A program made the translations under genes and the position numbers. Shown here piece after piece: positions 48,801 to 60,505 of a DNA stretch of 64,000 nt; the first letter of the stretch is position 1, and each line of letters starts with the position of its first letter. Where the stretch lies: positions 1,450,115 through 1,514,114 of the forward strand of contig BCJC01000007.1 of NCBI GenBank assembly GCA_001600175.1, in the 5' to 3' direction. The stretch comes from Erythrobasidium yunnanense (Eukaryota > Basidiomycota > Cystobasidiomycetes > Erythrobasidiales > Erythrobasidiaceae). The notes beneath the pieces are model-generated. The model did not search any database and was not told the DNA's origin. It worked only from the letters and a program-made list of their open reading frames with translations.

Positions 48801-49727
48801 CCCCATTTCTGGAGCTCTCGGCGCTCTATCCCTGCTCCTGAGCCTGAAATATCTGTGTCTGTCCTGAACTTATCTTTAGAAGCAGCTGCCGCATCAAGAA
48901 GCGCTCCAATGCTGTTGATCTCAGCAGCGCTCTGGGGTGAGACAGGTCTGGATTGGCTATTTCCAGGAGCTGCGCCCGGCTTGGTATCAAAGTCCAACTT
49001 CTCCGCTTGGATCTGGACGATGTCTTTCGCTTGTATCAGAAGCGATTTTGCGAGGTTTTGGGGTATGTCGTTCTGCAGCTGTCTTGCTGCTTTCAGGTGA
49101 ACGCTCAACTCGGTGTCGCTTGTTGAGGATAGTATTCCAGACCATGTAGGTCCACTCTTTACAGTGACGCGTACCTTCGTGCCCTGTTGTATACACACGA
49201 AAGAGCGTCAGTATGAGCCGACCGCGCATAACCGCCCCTTCTTTCGCGCTAGATGTCGAAGCGCAGCTCAACGCACAATCATGTTGACGAGAAGATACTG
49301 TGAGCAGAAAGTCAGTCAGGAAAGTCAACGGGAAAGCCGGGAACGCAGGGAACGCACGAGCATTCTATCGTGGAGCTTCGCATTGTCTTCGTTTGACAAG
49401 GCTGTCAGACCAGCTGGAGCCGCAGAATTCGACGTAGATGGCCCTCTTGCAGCTACATTGTTGGCTGGGCTCGCTGTTCTGCTATTTCCTTGCTGATTTC
49501 CAGCCTGATTTCCCGGCTGCTGATTGCTGCTGGCGTTTCCAAAGTTATGAGACCCTGTCCAGCGGTTCGGGCGCCTACGAAGCAGTCATCACGATGAACA
49601 TTAGTGATCTTTGGCCTTGTCTTCGCTGATTTCTTCGATTTTCGCCTTACCCCTTGGCTCCATTCCCAGCATTATTAGGCCCTGGTCCCGCTGGTCGCTG
49701 CTGCTGCTGCTGCCCTGTGCTGGCCAT
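45897..49727 (-). CDS. PBP1: Ataxin-2 homologue Pbp1
   Basis: Pbp1/ataxin-2 binds poly(A)-binding protein and promotes stress granules and mRNA stability (family knowledge). Minus-strand exons are 49727-49651, 49574-49358, 49297-49277, 49183-48506, 48438-48359, 48302-48047, 47974-47798, 47756-46229, 46178-46059 and 46000-45897, 1,085 residues. The ataxin-2 SM domain reads HDRMLYLLVNMIGTKVRVTV then SGPTWSGIL. The LsmAD region covers WDQFATNEKLFG to VNDDTGMDEEDKYSGVLRG. A conserved helix EKEKMIQKKQQ to DRIADLRAFSKAF follows. A PAM2-like motif FNAAAPAFVFRP lies near 47310-47345, and the C-terminus is Gln/Pro/Met-rich. Exon 3 is a 21-nt microexon encoding YLLVNMI in the SM domain. The 72-nt segment 47975-48046 is called an intron (GTGCGT donor, CTGAC branch) but is in frame and open. 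Confidence 0.9.
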
Positions 49728-50166
49728 ACTTGCGACCCTAAATCGTACCGCAAACGATATCAACTGGCTGGCGCTGGCTGGCCAGGGAGATGTCGATGAG
49801 AGAGAAGCAACAAGCGAAGGCCGTCACGGTAGTGCAATCCTGCCGAAATCGCAAGATCTTCGCAAAGTCAGGGAAACATACTAGGAAGGCTGTGTGTGTT
49901 CACTCTTCGCTGATGTTCGCAGGCTATGGACGCGCCGATGAGATCGCGACGTCCTAATGATAGATTGCATTCTCTAGGTGAAGTGGTCTTCCCACTTCTT
50001 GCTAAGCTTGTGTGCTTCAGCTCGATAATAGTATACATGTTACAGACGATATGGACCGAAGAAGAGCGAGAAGAGTCGCACCCAGGACGGTGAGCTAGCA
50101 TGCATGAAGCTGCAGAGGATGACTGTAAAACGGATCGATAGATAATTGCATTCGATTGTTTCCTCT
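49728..50166. other. Intergenic
   Basis: The PBP1 promoter and PAB2 3' region (both minus strand). No ORF with family resemblance. Confidence 0.5.
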
Positions 50167-51232
50167 TTATTGGTACGAAGCACCTCGTCCGCGACCCCTG
50201 TAGAAAACCATCAACTTCTATAGTCTGATACTAGCATTAAGCTTGGCCGACTCACCTCCCCCTCGGTGGGTAGCCGTAAGGAGTATAGCCTCCCCTGGGA
50301 GCTCCTCTTCCACCTCTGTACGGCCTGCCTCTGCCGCCTCGCCCTCTTCCAAGCATAAATGAAGGTACGTTTGTTCTCTTCGGCGTGACCTGGCAGAAGG
50401 CGAACCAAGTATCAGCTCATACTGCATTAAAAACGGATTGCTGTTGGGTCATACCTTTATCAGACGCCCTCTAAACAAACTCTCGTTGAGTGTCATGCTA
50501 TTCGCGACTAAGCCAGGTTCGGCGAACTCGACGTACGCATAGCCTTTCGGATGGCCAGTGAACTTATCACATAGTATAGTCACGCGGTTGATAGTTCCAC
50601 ATGATGCGAAATGCGCTTGAATCTCCTCAGGTGTAGCACCGTAGTCAACCTGGAAGATCCGAACAACATCTCAGCTTCACTTCGCTGGGGCTTCACATGA
50701 ATGTATCAGCTCACGTTACCAACGTATATCGACCGCCCATCGATTGCCTCCTTCTCCTCATCTGTCACGCTTGCATGCGCAGATGCTGATCCAGGCGTAC
50801 TTGGTCCAGCCTGGCCGTCCTGACTTTCTCCGTTCTGTTGCTCTCCGTTCGCTGTACTTGATGCTGATGCATTATTTGATGAGGCTCCCTGCTGCCTTGC
50901 CAGCATTTCTTTTTCGGCCTAGAAACGAACAAAGGTCATCAGCCTGCTTTCCCGCATTGACTGGCACTGAACTGACAGCCGCTTGCATCTCCTGCAACTT
51001 TGCAGCTTCAGCTTCCATCTCGCGAACTCTGGCCTTCATCGCTTCGAGCTCCTATAGACAGATCAAGAAAACAGGCAGAAGTCCAGGCGTAAGTATCGTT
51101 TCGTTGCACAGAGGTTCTTGTAGGTCTGCGCACCCTGTCTTCATCGTTCATGTCGTGATTGTCGTCGTCGTTTCCATAATCGACATCTTCGTCGTGCATT
51201 TCTGACGAGCGACTTGCTGCAGCTGAGGGCAT
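50167..51232 (-). CDS. PAB2: Nuclear poly(A)-binding protein Pab2/PABPN1
   Basis: Six minus-strand exons give 245 residues: 51232-51134, 51051-50977, 50918-50715, 50649-50455, 50389-50256 and 50197-50167. An acidic start ([14 protein letters not shown]) precedes a coiled coil ([20 protein letters not shown]) and a low-complexity linker. A single RRM follows, with RNP2 SIYVGN and RNP1 KGYAYVEF, plus [20 protein letters not shown] and GRLIKVTPKRTN. The C-terminus is Arg/Gly-rich ([20 protein letters not shown]). This order (acidic, coiled coil, RRM, RGG tail) is that of PABPN1 and S. pombe Pab2, which bind nuclear poly(A) and act in polyadenylation and exosome targeting. Its neighbour PBP1, same strand, also acts on poly(A) RNP; this may be chance. 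Confidence 0.92.
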
Positions 51233-51402
51233 GATTGGCTATCTTCCTCGATGACTCTTTGACTCTTGTAAGTGTTTAAGCAAATTATCCTTGAATCCTT
51301 TAAAAGCTGTTAAAAAGCACCAATCGATGGGAGAGAGAGCCTTTCTTTTCGACGAATACCCTCGTTAAAGGCAGCCGAGTCTGGCTGAGACTTTCCCAGA
51401 TT

Positions 51403-54400
51403 ATGAGTACAAAGGACCCGCAAGATGGTGCATTGTCGACGTCCTTCCCGTCTGGAGATTCGCAAGATTACCACTCTAATGCCGTGAATGACGATGGAAA
51501 CCCGCTCGCAATCCTGATCTATGCTGCCGCCGCCTTGGTTATCCTTCCCATACTGTACAAACTTGGTGCTGGTGCGACTGTACTCGTTCTGGTCCTCGCT
51601 GTGTTAGTCTTCGCAAGCTGGCTGCATGACCGAAGCTCTTATCCTGACGAAACTGGTTCGCAGAGCATTGAATGCTATTCCAGAAGTACGCCAGATAATA
51701 GACTCTTTCCTGGGAAAGGTACGCTGTCTATACTGCACGTCTGTTCGAAGAAGCTGATGATTACGAGCATTTATAGAGCCCTTCAGGCCGGCATCGATTG
51801 CCGATACAGATTGCAAGCGGGTCGCGCTCGCCTAATAATGAGATTAATGAGAAACCTTCAATATATGACGAACGACCTACTTCCGAAGAGCTACAATACG
51901 TTGGGCTGGACGTAGGCGATGTCCTGCAGGTACAGACCATTGGATACTTGCTTGATGAGGTTCGCAGCGCTGATTTAGTACTGTACTTGGTACCGTAGAT
52001 CCCCTTGACACGTCTCGTGGCTCTCATACAGCGCGATTTCATCTCGTTCTGGTACAATACCTCAGTCTGCCTGTCTCCAAGCACACCCTTTCCTATGCAC
52101 ACTCAGTCCCTTCTCAATGTAACAATGAATAACCTTGTATCACGTATGCGCCGCCAAGAACCGAAAGAAGTCTCGATATACCTTTTTCACTCGGCCAGTA
52201 CGGCCATAATCAGCCAGATACGTCAAGCGAAATCTCCGTCATCGAAGCCGCAGGATGCGCTGAAGGAGAAGGACGAGCTGCTACGAAAAGTTAGGAGGAC
52301 AAGCGAGGAATTGCTGCTTACCTTGGCTCCCAGAAGCGCGACAGCTTCGCCTATCGTGCTTTCGCTACTGTCGGAAGTACTGTCATTACAGATATGGAGC
52401 ACAATCCAGTCTGTTGGAAATGCAGACTTTATCAATACTTCGATAGTATCGCATTTCGGCAAAGCTGTAAAAGTGGTGAAGAAGGTGCAAGCGGACGCTG
52501 CGCAAGCCAACGGAAATCAGCAGCAAGTAGATACGACAGGCGACAGCCTGGACGAAGCCGTCAAGCTAGCCGAGGAGCAGATCGAAGCAGCAGAAGAAAA
52601 GGCCTCATCACCGCCAGCTCTACCGCCGAGAGTGAATAAAGGCAAAGGCCGTCAGCTTGACCAGGCTCGAGAGGTAGAGGATGCGCCTCGCGAAACGACG
52701 TTCGCGGCTTCTGCTTTTCCTGGCATGCTGAATGTGTTCCCTGGACAAGTAGCTCAAGAAGCTATAAACAAAAGCAACAAATCCGTATCATCTTCGAACG
52801 CCTCATCAGCTCCGACTTCCGCACCTCTTGCTTCTGCTTCAGCCCTGAACGGTCCTCCCCCTGAAGAAGCAGGCCCCAGCAACTCACACCATCAAGCGAA
52901 ACCGTCTGTCTCATCTGCTCCTATATCTCCTTCTCCATCGACTAGCGGCATCAGCCAGCATTCTGCAGTACGCAGTCCGCCTCCAAGCACTCCCTCATCG
53001 CCCCGAATCAGCAAGACGGCAAAGCTTCCAGAAACCGAGCGGTATGAGCGGAATTTAACCGATAGAACGCTAGATGAGGCTATAGATGCTGGAGTAGTCA
53101 AGCTGAGATCTTTCGGGACACGCTTCTTAACTGGAGCCACGAAGTTACTGGACGCTGCCCTGCCTCCTGATGAGCCATCGGCAAAGAGTGAGTCCCTTCC
53201 GCAGCTTCTTCTCGCAAATCTTTGGCTAAGCAACCGTCTACTGTAGCTCCGCCTACGCCGGCATCGAAAGCACCAAGCTTGAAGGGTAAAGAGCGGGAAC
53301 GAGATCCTGCCGACTCACCTCGCGGAAGCATCGAGTCAGTCCGCCCAGCCTCACCTCGGCCAGCGTCTATAGCTTCTAGAATATCGATGGCAACATCTTC
53401 GATCGGTCTGAGCTCAGCAATTTCATCCGAGTACGGCCAAAGTGCAACAGGCCCGTCAAACTCGAGACCCACCTCGCGAAGATCGAGCGTTATCCTTTCG
53501 GCCCTTTCTTCGCCTGCAACGTCAATTTCGGCCTTACCTCCTGGACAAGCACCCTCCCAGATTGCTGGACCTATGCTGCCGTCTATTTGCTGTCAGATCA
53601 TCCTGGATACCTTTTTGACCTCCAATTCCGAAACACGGGAGAAACATGCTAAGGCGCTTGAGCGTTCTCTCTTCTCGAAGGATCCGTCTCTTCTGTTTCC
53701 AGAACCGCAGGATCCGCAGCTGAAAGCTGTTTTAGCACATCATATCACTTCTGCCGACACTTTTGACCCGGAACTAGTACGCTTAAGCGACAACTTCCAT
53801 ACGTTCCTTGAAGACGGGGAACACGAGGATGGCGAGGCCCTGCTTCGCTTATGGACGCAGCTGGATCATTTCGGTTATATGGTCTCAATGACCAAAGCTA
53901 CCGAACAGCAAATGCAGGAAGATGCGATAGGCGTCTTGAAGAAGACGGTGGCTCAGACGGTAGACTTACGAGACATGCAGTCTGCAGACAAGGAGACCGT
54001 CGACGGTTTTTGGACAGCAGTCGAGACTGTTCTGCTGCGACTTGTTCAAAACCCAACGAAGGATCTCTTCGAACCGCTGCAGGACTGGTATATGAAGATG
54101 GTTCAGTCGAAGTATTGGGAGCAGTTCCTGCAGCAGAATCCGAACGATATGGCTATGAGCCAGTCTCTGGACTTGCTTCGTTCGCCGACACAAAGTACGT
54201 TCTCTTCGCTTAACGATAACTTCCCTGAACAATCGACATCTACGTCCATGTCGCGATCTGCATCAACCAAGATGGTCAGATCAGCCAGCTCCAGTAGAAA
54301 TAAGCCGCCCTCTCCTTCGGTAAGCAAGCGCACGCTTGATTGGTCAAATGCCGCCTTGCAGAAGGACGACAGTCTGGACCTTGGCGAAAGTATGTCAATG

Positions 54401-56451
54401 CACGAGGAACCCGAGCCAACACGATCCTTGACTCAGTCGAGACCGTCCTCAGTGCATGTTGGGCAGTCTTCCAATGTTGCAACGGACAATCTGTCTGAAG
54501 AAACGGCCGATGTATCAACGCCAGGTCTGGAAGATAGCAATGTTCCGCCTAAGTTGACAAGCGAGTCTACAACAACTCTCACTAGTATAGGCTCAACAGA
54601 CGAGCTGAGCGCGCCGCCAGCCTTTAGCGTTACTCTTACCGATCTTTCCCCTCCTTCCGCCTACGCAAATAACCATGTCAAAAATCGTAGGGAGCTGGAG
54701 TTCCTAGTTGCTGTTGAAGTTGAAGGATCGCCAGGGTACATCGTGAGTCTGCCGGTACTCCCTGCTTGTCGTTGCCTGCTGAATTTAATACTGAAACAGC
54801 TCGCTCGTAAATACATTGAGTTTGAAAAGATGGACACCGGAATCAAGAAAGCTTTACCACAGTCTGGTACCAAATTTTTCCCGAGGGCTCCCCTACCTTC
54901 GACAAATTTCCAGACCAGCGACAATCTATGCAACTCCCTTTCCCATTACCTCGAAGCGCTGCTTCGTGATGACCGCTACGCAGCTTCCGATCCAGTAGCT
55001 ACCTTCTTTGCCAAAGAGCGCACCGATTCAAAGGGGAACGCACAACCTCTGGCTTTCCTAGGACGGGGCGTCAATAACATAGGCAAAGGCGTGACAGGCG
55101 TTACACGTGGTATAGGGAAAAGTGGCGAGATGGCTATTGGTGGTATTGCTACGGGCTTCAATTCGTTTGGCAAAGCTGTGACCACCATCCCCGGCCTGCG
55201 AAAATCGCCTTCTGGGCCAGTAGAGACGCTCAAGGGTCAAGAAGATGACGCAAAAGACGCAGCACCTGAAGCTGAAGCCAAATCTCCGGCACCCTCTTTC
55301 TCTGGTCTGCAGCTAGAAACGCAGCCAGAGGAACTTAAGCCAGACTCAGAGGTCACAGACGCGCTGCCGCTCAACGATGCTCCCGGTACGAACATGGACA
55401 GACGGGGAGTTCTTTCTGCGAGTCAGCCTCCACCTCTGCCTCCTCGGTCGGAGATTCTTCCTCCCCGCTCAAGCTCGCCGGAAGGCTACGAAGTCTCGTT
55501 CCCTCCGACAGTACAAGAGGATAGACCTGAAGCACCGCCTGGCTTCAACTACACACCTCGAAGAAAGCAGACCGGCCCGCCAAATGTGTCACTACTCTCT
55601 GCCCCTACAAGTCCGACACATCAGCAGTCCATGCCTCTTCCGCAAATCCAGATACCCATATCACCCACTTTACGCGGAAGAATGAGCTTTGACGAACTGG
55701 TCAAAAAGGACGAAGAAGCGCAGAAAGTACAGCGGGAAAGCTTGGAGGAATCGCAGCCATCCCTCCTGAAAGCTGAACCGATGTCGAAGAGCACCTCCGA
55801 GCCGGGTGTCGAGATGTCTCGCGCAGCAAGTCCTAGCCCAGACCTCTCCCTGACGCCCGTGGAGTTCAACAACGTCCTCTCGTTTGCCATGGCGATACTC
55901 GAAGAAGCGTACGACCTGGTCGACTCCACATGGAACCTGAAGAGAGGCATCCTGAAAATGCTCGAAACTATTCTTCGGACACGCTATGCGAATGTTATCA
56001 AGGCAGGAATGACCAAGCTCGTGACAATGGCCAGCCAAGAGCAGTTCTATGCTCAAGGCATTGACAACCTTCGGGAGTCGTTCTGGCCACCACCTGACGA
56101 CGTGTAAGTGTGATATAGCTACTCATTGTCCGGCTGCTGATAGATAAATACCAGATGGTGGTCTTCGATACCCGACTATAGACCTGCGACAGAGCGTACT
56201 GCCGAAGAGAAAGAGGCTACACGTAAAGAAGCGCGACGTCTCGTTATCATGCAGGCACCTGAAGGATTGAAGGTATCGCTTGGAGCAGCTGGTAAGCCCC
56301 AGACTCTTGCGAGCCGGAATTATGGCTGACTGCTTCGCAAACAGCAACGGCAGAAGCTTTCGGCCGCCTTCACGATTCACTGCAAGGGCCAGGAGGTGAA
56401 AGACTAGTTGCTGGCCTGATGCTAGACTACCTGCGCCTGCTTCTTCTGTAA
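51403..56451 (+). CDS. Mdm1-like sorting nexin (PXA-PX-Nexin_C)
   Basis: An N-terminal membrane segment (AILIYAAAALVILPILYKLG) is followed by a PXA domain (TRLVALIQRDFISFWYNTSV onward), a long Ser/Pro linker, a PX domain (FSVTLTDLSP, LEFLVAVEVEGSPGYI, YIEFEKMDTG, FPRAPLPSTN) and a Nexin_C domain (LSFAMAILEEAYDLVDSTWN to ERLVAGLMLDYLRLLLL). Mdm1/SNX13 relatives tether ER to vacuole or lysosome (family knowledge). Firm exons are 51779-51929, 51999-53187, 53247-54742, 54800-56103, 56155-56291 and 56345-56451. The 5' end is less sure. An exon from ATG 51403 and one ending at 51719 (RALNAIPEVRQIIDSFLGK) are in different frames, so one more junction lies between about 51550 and 51690. Best candidates are a donor in the Gly-Ala codons after YKLG and an acceptor at GAAG (about 51635). 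The PX intron (54743-54799) is 57 nt and open in frame. No RGS domain was seen. Confidence 0.8.
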
Positions 56452-56622
56452 CTAACCAATTCGCATTCATATGTAGCGATATACCACCATCGCTTTATAC
56501 TCCTGCGCATCTCAGCACGAGGTAGAGCATCATCATTAGCAAGCAGATTAGAGTAAAGAGCGTATGACCTCCATCTGAAATCGCGTCCGCATCTCACCTT
56601 GCCCTGTTAATCCGTGACCAAA

Positions 56623-58285
56623 ATGAGCGAGGCAAGCACAAGCCGGACGAAGAAGACAGCTCGCATTCAAGGAGAGCTACCACCAAACCCTCGTATAGCG
56701 AAACGCGAAGACGATGCAAACGATAGCGAGGAAGACGACGACGGTGGAGCTTCATCAGCAGAGTCCGAAGGGCCTACCGAGCCTGTCAATCGAGAAGGCG
56801 ATGGACTTGCTGGCGTGATTCTTGAACGGGAGTTTGAAGACAAGAAGAAGAAAGCAGAACTTGAAGCGAACGAAACGCAGCTTGAAGAGGTCGAAGCCGA
56901 TATTCCTGATGACGCGGGTTAGGCGCGACACAGTCTATACGGACTCGCTTTGCGCCGTGCTGACGCGCAAACTCTGATAGACCTTCTGGCCGACTTCCCA
57001 GACGATACAGATGTGATTTGGCTATCCGGAACCTGACCTTTCCGAGACTAATAACCTCTGCAAAATAGGAACTGGAGCTTACGCATGCGCGTCTAAGGTC
57101 TCTGAAGGCCCTACATCTTGAACGTTTTCGCAAGACGCTTGTGGTCAGTATAGCGTGGGTGTCGCGCAAAACCATCAGTCTGATGCCTGCTTTGCTCTTT
57201 CCAGCGGCTCTCCCTCCGGCAGAATCTGCTTACTTCTTTGCTTCTGGACGATGGATCTACACCTATAGAAACACTAGAAGAGCTGGAAGAGCTCGATCTA
57301 TACGATAACAGGCTATCAAGCGTGAAAGGGCTGAAGAACCTCTCCAAGTTGACGTAGGTAGATCTTGTGTTTACCGCAACTACATCTGACAAGATTCATA
57401 GATCCCTCGACCTTTCTTTCAATCTTCTTCGCAAAGTGCCGGCGTCACAGCTGGCCACGCTAAAGAAGCTCAAGACACTCTACTTTATTCAGAACAAGAT
57501 AAGCCGGATAGACGGACTGGGTTCATTGGCAGATACGTTAGAGAGTATAGAGTTCGGCGGGAACAAGCTGAGGGTAAGGACCCTTGTGCTTAAAGTGAAT
57601 GAAGGCTTATCTAGGCCTCCAGAAAATCGAGAACCTCGAGCGGTGTACGCATATAACGGAACTTTGGCTGGGAAAGAACAAGATAACACGTTTAGAAGGG
57701 ATGTCTACGCTAAAGAACCTGAAGATATTGTCTATCCAGTCGAATCGGCTGGTCAAACTCGAGGGTCTGGAAGATCTTGAAAGCTTGGAAGAGCTGTATG
57801 TCTCGCACAATGGCATTAAGAAACTCGAAGGGCTTGAGAAGAATGTGAGTATCTTTCAACGTGCGAGGTGCCTATGCTAACTGCTGTCTTCCAGTCTAAG
57901 CTTCGTGTCTTAGACATAGGGAATAATTTCATCGCCGAGCTGGAGAACATCTCACATCTGTCTGGCTTGGAAGAGTTCTGGGTATGCCGAAATTCCTTTC
58001 CAGCTATGCGTGAGCTGAATGTGCACCCTACAGGCCAATGGGAACCTCCTCCATGACTTCGCACAAGTCGAGTCCCAATTGAGCGGGATGAAAGATCTAG
58101 ACACAGTCTACCTCGAGGCCAATCCCTTGCAGAAGACTGCAGGTGCGAATTACAGGCGGAAAGCCATGCTTGCCCTGCCACAAGTCAACCAGATCGATGC
58201 AACGTGAGCTTTGCTTCAATTGGATTTCATGAACGCAGCTGATGATGCGCATGCTGAACCGCATAGATTCGTGCATCAGCGATGA
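56623..58285 (+). CDS. SDS22: PP1 regulatory subunit Sds22 (PPP1R7)
   Basis: A leucine-rich-repeat partner of protein phosphatase 1 in mitosis (family knowledge). Nine exons sum to 406 residues: 56623-56917, 56981-57012, 57069-57143, 57205-57353, 57402-57573, 57623-57844, 57895-57981, 58034-58203 and 58267-58285. An acidic, charged N-terminus (SEEDDDGGASSAESEG) leads into tandem 22-residue SDS22-type LRRs, such as LEELDLYDNRLSSVKGLKNL, LKTLYFIQNKISRIDGLGSL, ITELWLGKNKITRLEGM, LEELYVSHNGIKKLEGL and LRVLDIGNNFIAELENI. The LRR cap ends ALPQVNQIDATFVHQR, with the ATFV C-terminus supplied by a 19-nt last exon. At 57574 the acceptor at 57622 is needed to keep NKLR-KIENLE in frame. Nearly every intron sits near an LRR boundary. 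Confidence 0.94.
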
Positions 58286-58549
58286 GACTAGCTCTCCTCT
58301 ATCTGAAAGTGCCAACCACGTTTCTGTTGTAGAGCGCGTATCATATACGCGAGATCGTGGCTGTATCTCAGCAAGGCGACAAGTGATCACATACAATGCA
58401 ATGCTATCACAGATATCTACTCCGCCTGTTTGGGTTCCATTGACATAAATTAGCCCCTATCCCTTGTCGTAGCCAAGCTCAACAACTTTTTTCGCGAAGT
58501 CGTCTCTATCTTTGACGTATTTCGCGCAGCCAACGCATCTTCTCTCATT

Positions 58550-60168
58550 ATGAGCAGCACGAAAGCCACGAAAAGGTCAAAAGCGCCAGCAGCGAGCTGC
58601 TCAACATCCCAGCAGAAGCATAAGCTATCGAACGGGACCTCGAAGCACAACGATGAGGGACAGAACTTGCCAGAGTTGGATGAGCTACCAGGAAGCTTGA
58701 CAGCAAGTATTAGTAGCAAGGAGAACGGCGTGAATGGGTTATCTGCCAGTAAAAATGCAAGCCAAAAAGCCAGCAGGAGCAAGAGCAGGCAAGCACGTCG
58801 ACAGAAGCTGGCAGAAGCTGAGGAGAAGCAGCGGAGCACGAGCGACGCCGTCTTACGTGAGTAGAACATGTAGCTTCACTGTCGTATATCTGCTGAAACA
58901 AGCTGGGCCTTTTCTCTAGAATTCGCAGGGCTCCCTGTCGCAGGCGCGGTCCTCTACAATCTGATATACCCTGTCGCGTCGCAGCTTACAGCTCGAGATA
59001 CGAGGCATCCTTCTTACCACATCCACCACTTCCTCCACAAATGCATCCATCTATCCTATCGGTTACCGACATATTCGTCTGTACCTGTCATCTCAAAAGC
59101 AGCGAAAGCAGCAGGAGCAGCATCAAGCACCTCTGTTCAACCTCTATACGTAAAAGGGAAGGACGACTTTTACTTCTTGGGCTTCTACTTCCTCGTCTTC
59201 ATGCTTTTGCGTGAAGTGGTCATGCGATTCGTCTTTATTCCGCTAGGAAGATATGGAGGCATAAAGTCAAAGAAGGACCTATTGAGGTTCGGGGAACAAG
59301 GATACAACCTGTTCTACTATTCTATAGCATGGTCGTGCGGCGTCTGGATCATGCAGCATTCGGAATATAGGAATATCACGCTGGAAGCGCTATGGAAGGG
59401 CTATCCCCACTACAAGCTTACATGGCAGCTCAAGTCATACTATCTCATGCAAGGAGCCTTCTGGGTCTCGCAGATCATGGTCATCAACATCGAGAAGCGG
59501 AGGAAGGACTACTATCAGGTAATAAGGAGGCTGCAACCTTTAATCTCTAGTAGCTGATAAATCCCGCTCTAGATGCTTACACATCACCTGATCACGCTCA
59601 CTCTCATGACTCTATCGTACCTCTTCAACTGGACACGGGTCGGCAACGTCATCCTTGTTCTGATGGATCCCTGCGATATTCTCCTCTCAGCTGCAAAGAT
59701 GCTCAAGTACTTCCACTTCGAGCGGACGTGCGACAGTATGTTTGTTGCATTCATGGGTACATGGGTCATCACTCGACTCGCACTGTACCCTCGCGTGCTA
59801 TTGAGCGTCATCTTCGATGCGAACAAGTATATCGCGTATAAATGGAAGCCGAGCAAGGAGCACTTCCTCACTCCGAATGTGCACAAGATCTTCATCGCCC
59901 TTCTCAGCATGCTTCAGGTACTGCTCCTGCTTTGGTTTGTCATGATTGTCAAGGTCGCTCTGGCTGTGGTGACGGGCAAAGGAGCGGAAGACTCGCGGAG
60001 CGACGATGAGGACGAGTGAGTCGCAGAAGTGCTAGCGCTAGAAGTTCAGGGCTAATATACTGTCCCAGCGTCGAGGACACATCGACTGACGAAGGCCTCA
60101 ATGGAAGCCCAAATCATCTTCGAAATGGGCATGTCAACGGCCAAAAGCCCGAGCAGAAGACTCTGTAG
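58550..60168 (+). CDS. Ceramide synthase (TLC domain, Lag1/Lac1)
   Basis: Makes (dihydro)ceramide from a sphingoid base and fatty acyl-CoA in the ER (family knowledge). Four exons sum to 482 residues: 58550-58856, 58920-59518, 59573-60015 and 60069-60168. A polar, Lys/Ser-rich cytosolic N-terminus (ASRSKSRQARRQKL) precedes several membrane helices. The Lag1 motif reads YYQMLTHHLITLTLMTLSYL (HH metal/catalytic pair) and continues GNVILVLMDPCDILLSAAKM. WQLKSYYLMQGAFWVSQIMV lies just before it. The C-terminal tail is acidic (EDSRSDDEDE) and likely cytosolic. The first intron has two in-frame acceptors nine bases apart (58919 and 58928), giving products with or without three residues. Lag1 and Lac1 cannot be told apart here. 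Confidence 0.92.
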
Positions 60169-60505
60169 GATCTGAATTACCAAAAGATTGTTTATGATGT
60201 ACAAATAGGTAGGAAGCGATTCTATAGATGCTACCAAACGATCAGTGGGGGATTAGGTAATATCAACGAAAGATAACGCTGCATGGCTGTCGTAACATAG
60301 AACATGTGTGTGCGAATCCACACAAAGCTTTGTTCTGTGTTGGCATCTGTTTGCGACCGAAAGTTGTGATGATGATGTGCCTCGTTGAGGCTTTCTCCCT
60401 TCTTTCCTCCCGAAACGTCGAGCTCTTTTTTCCAAGATTGCTTCTAGATTGCACAAGATCCAGCAGCACTTCAGCAGTAACATCACACCTACAAACACAG
60501 TCAAC
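60169..60505. other. Intergenic
   Basis: The ceramide-synthase 3' UTR and the GND1 promoter. Nothing else recognised. Confidence 0.5.
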
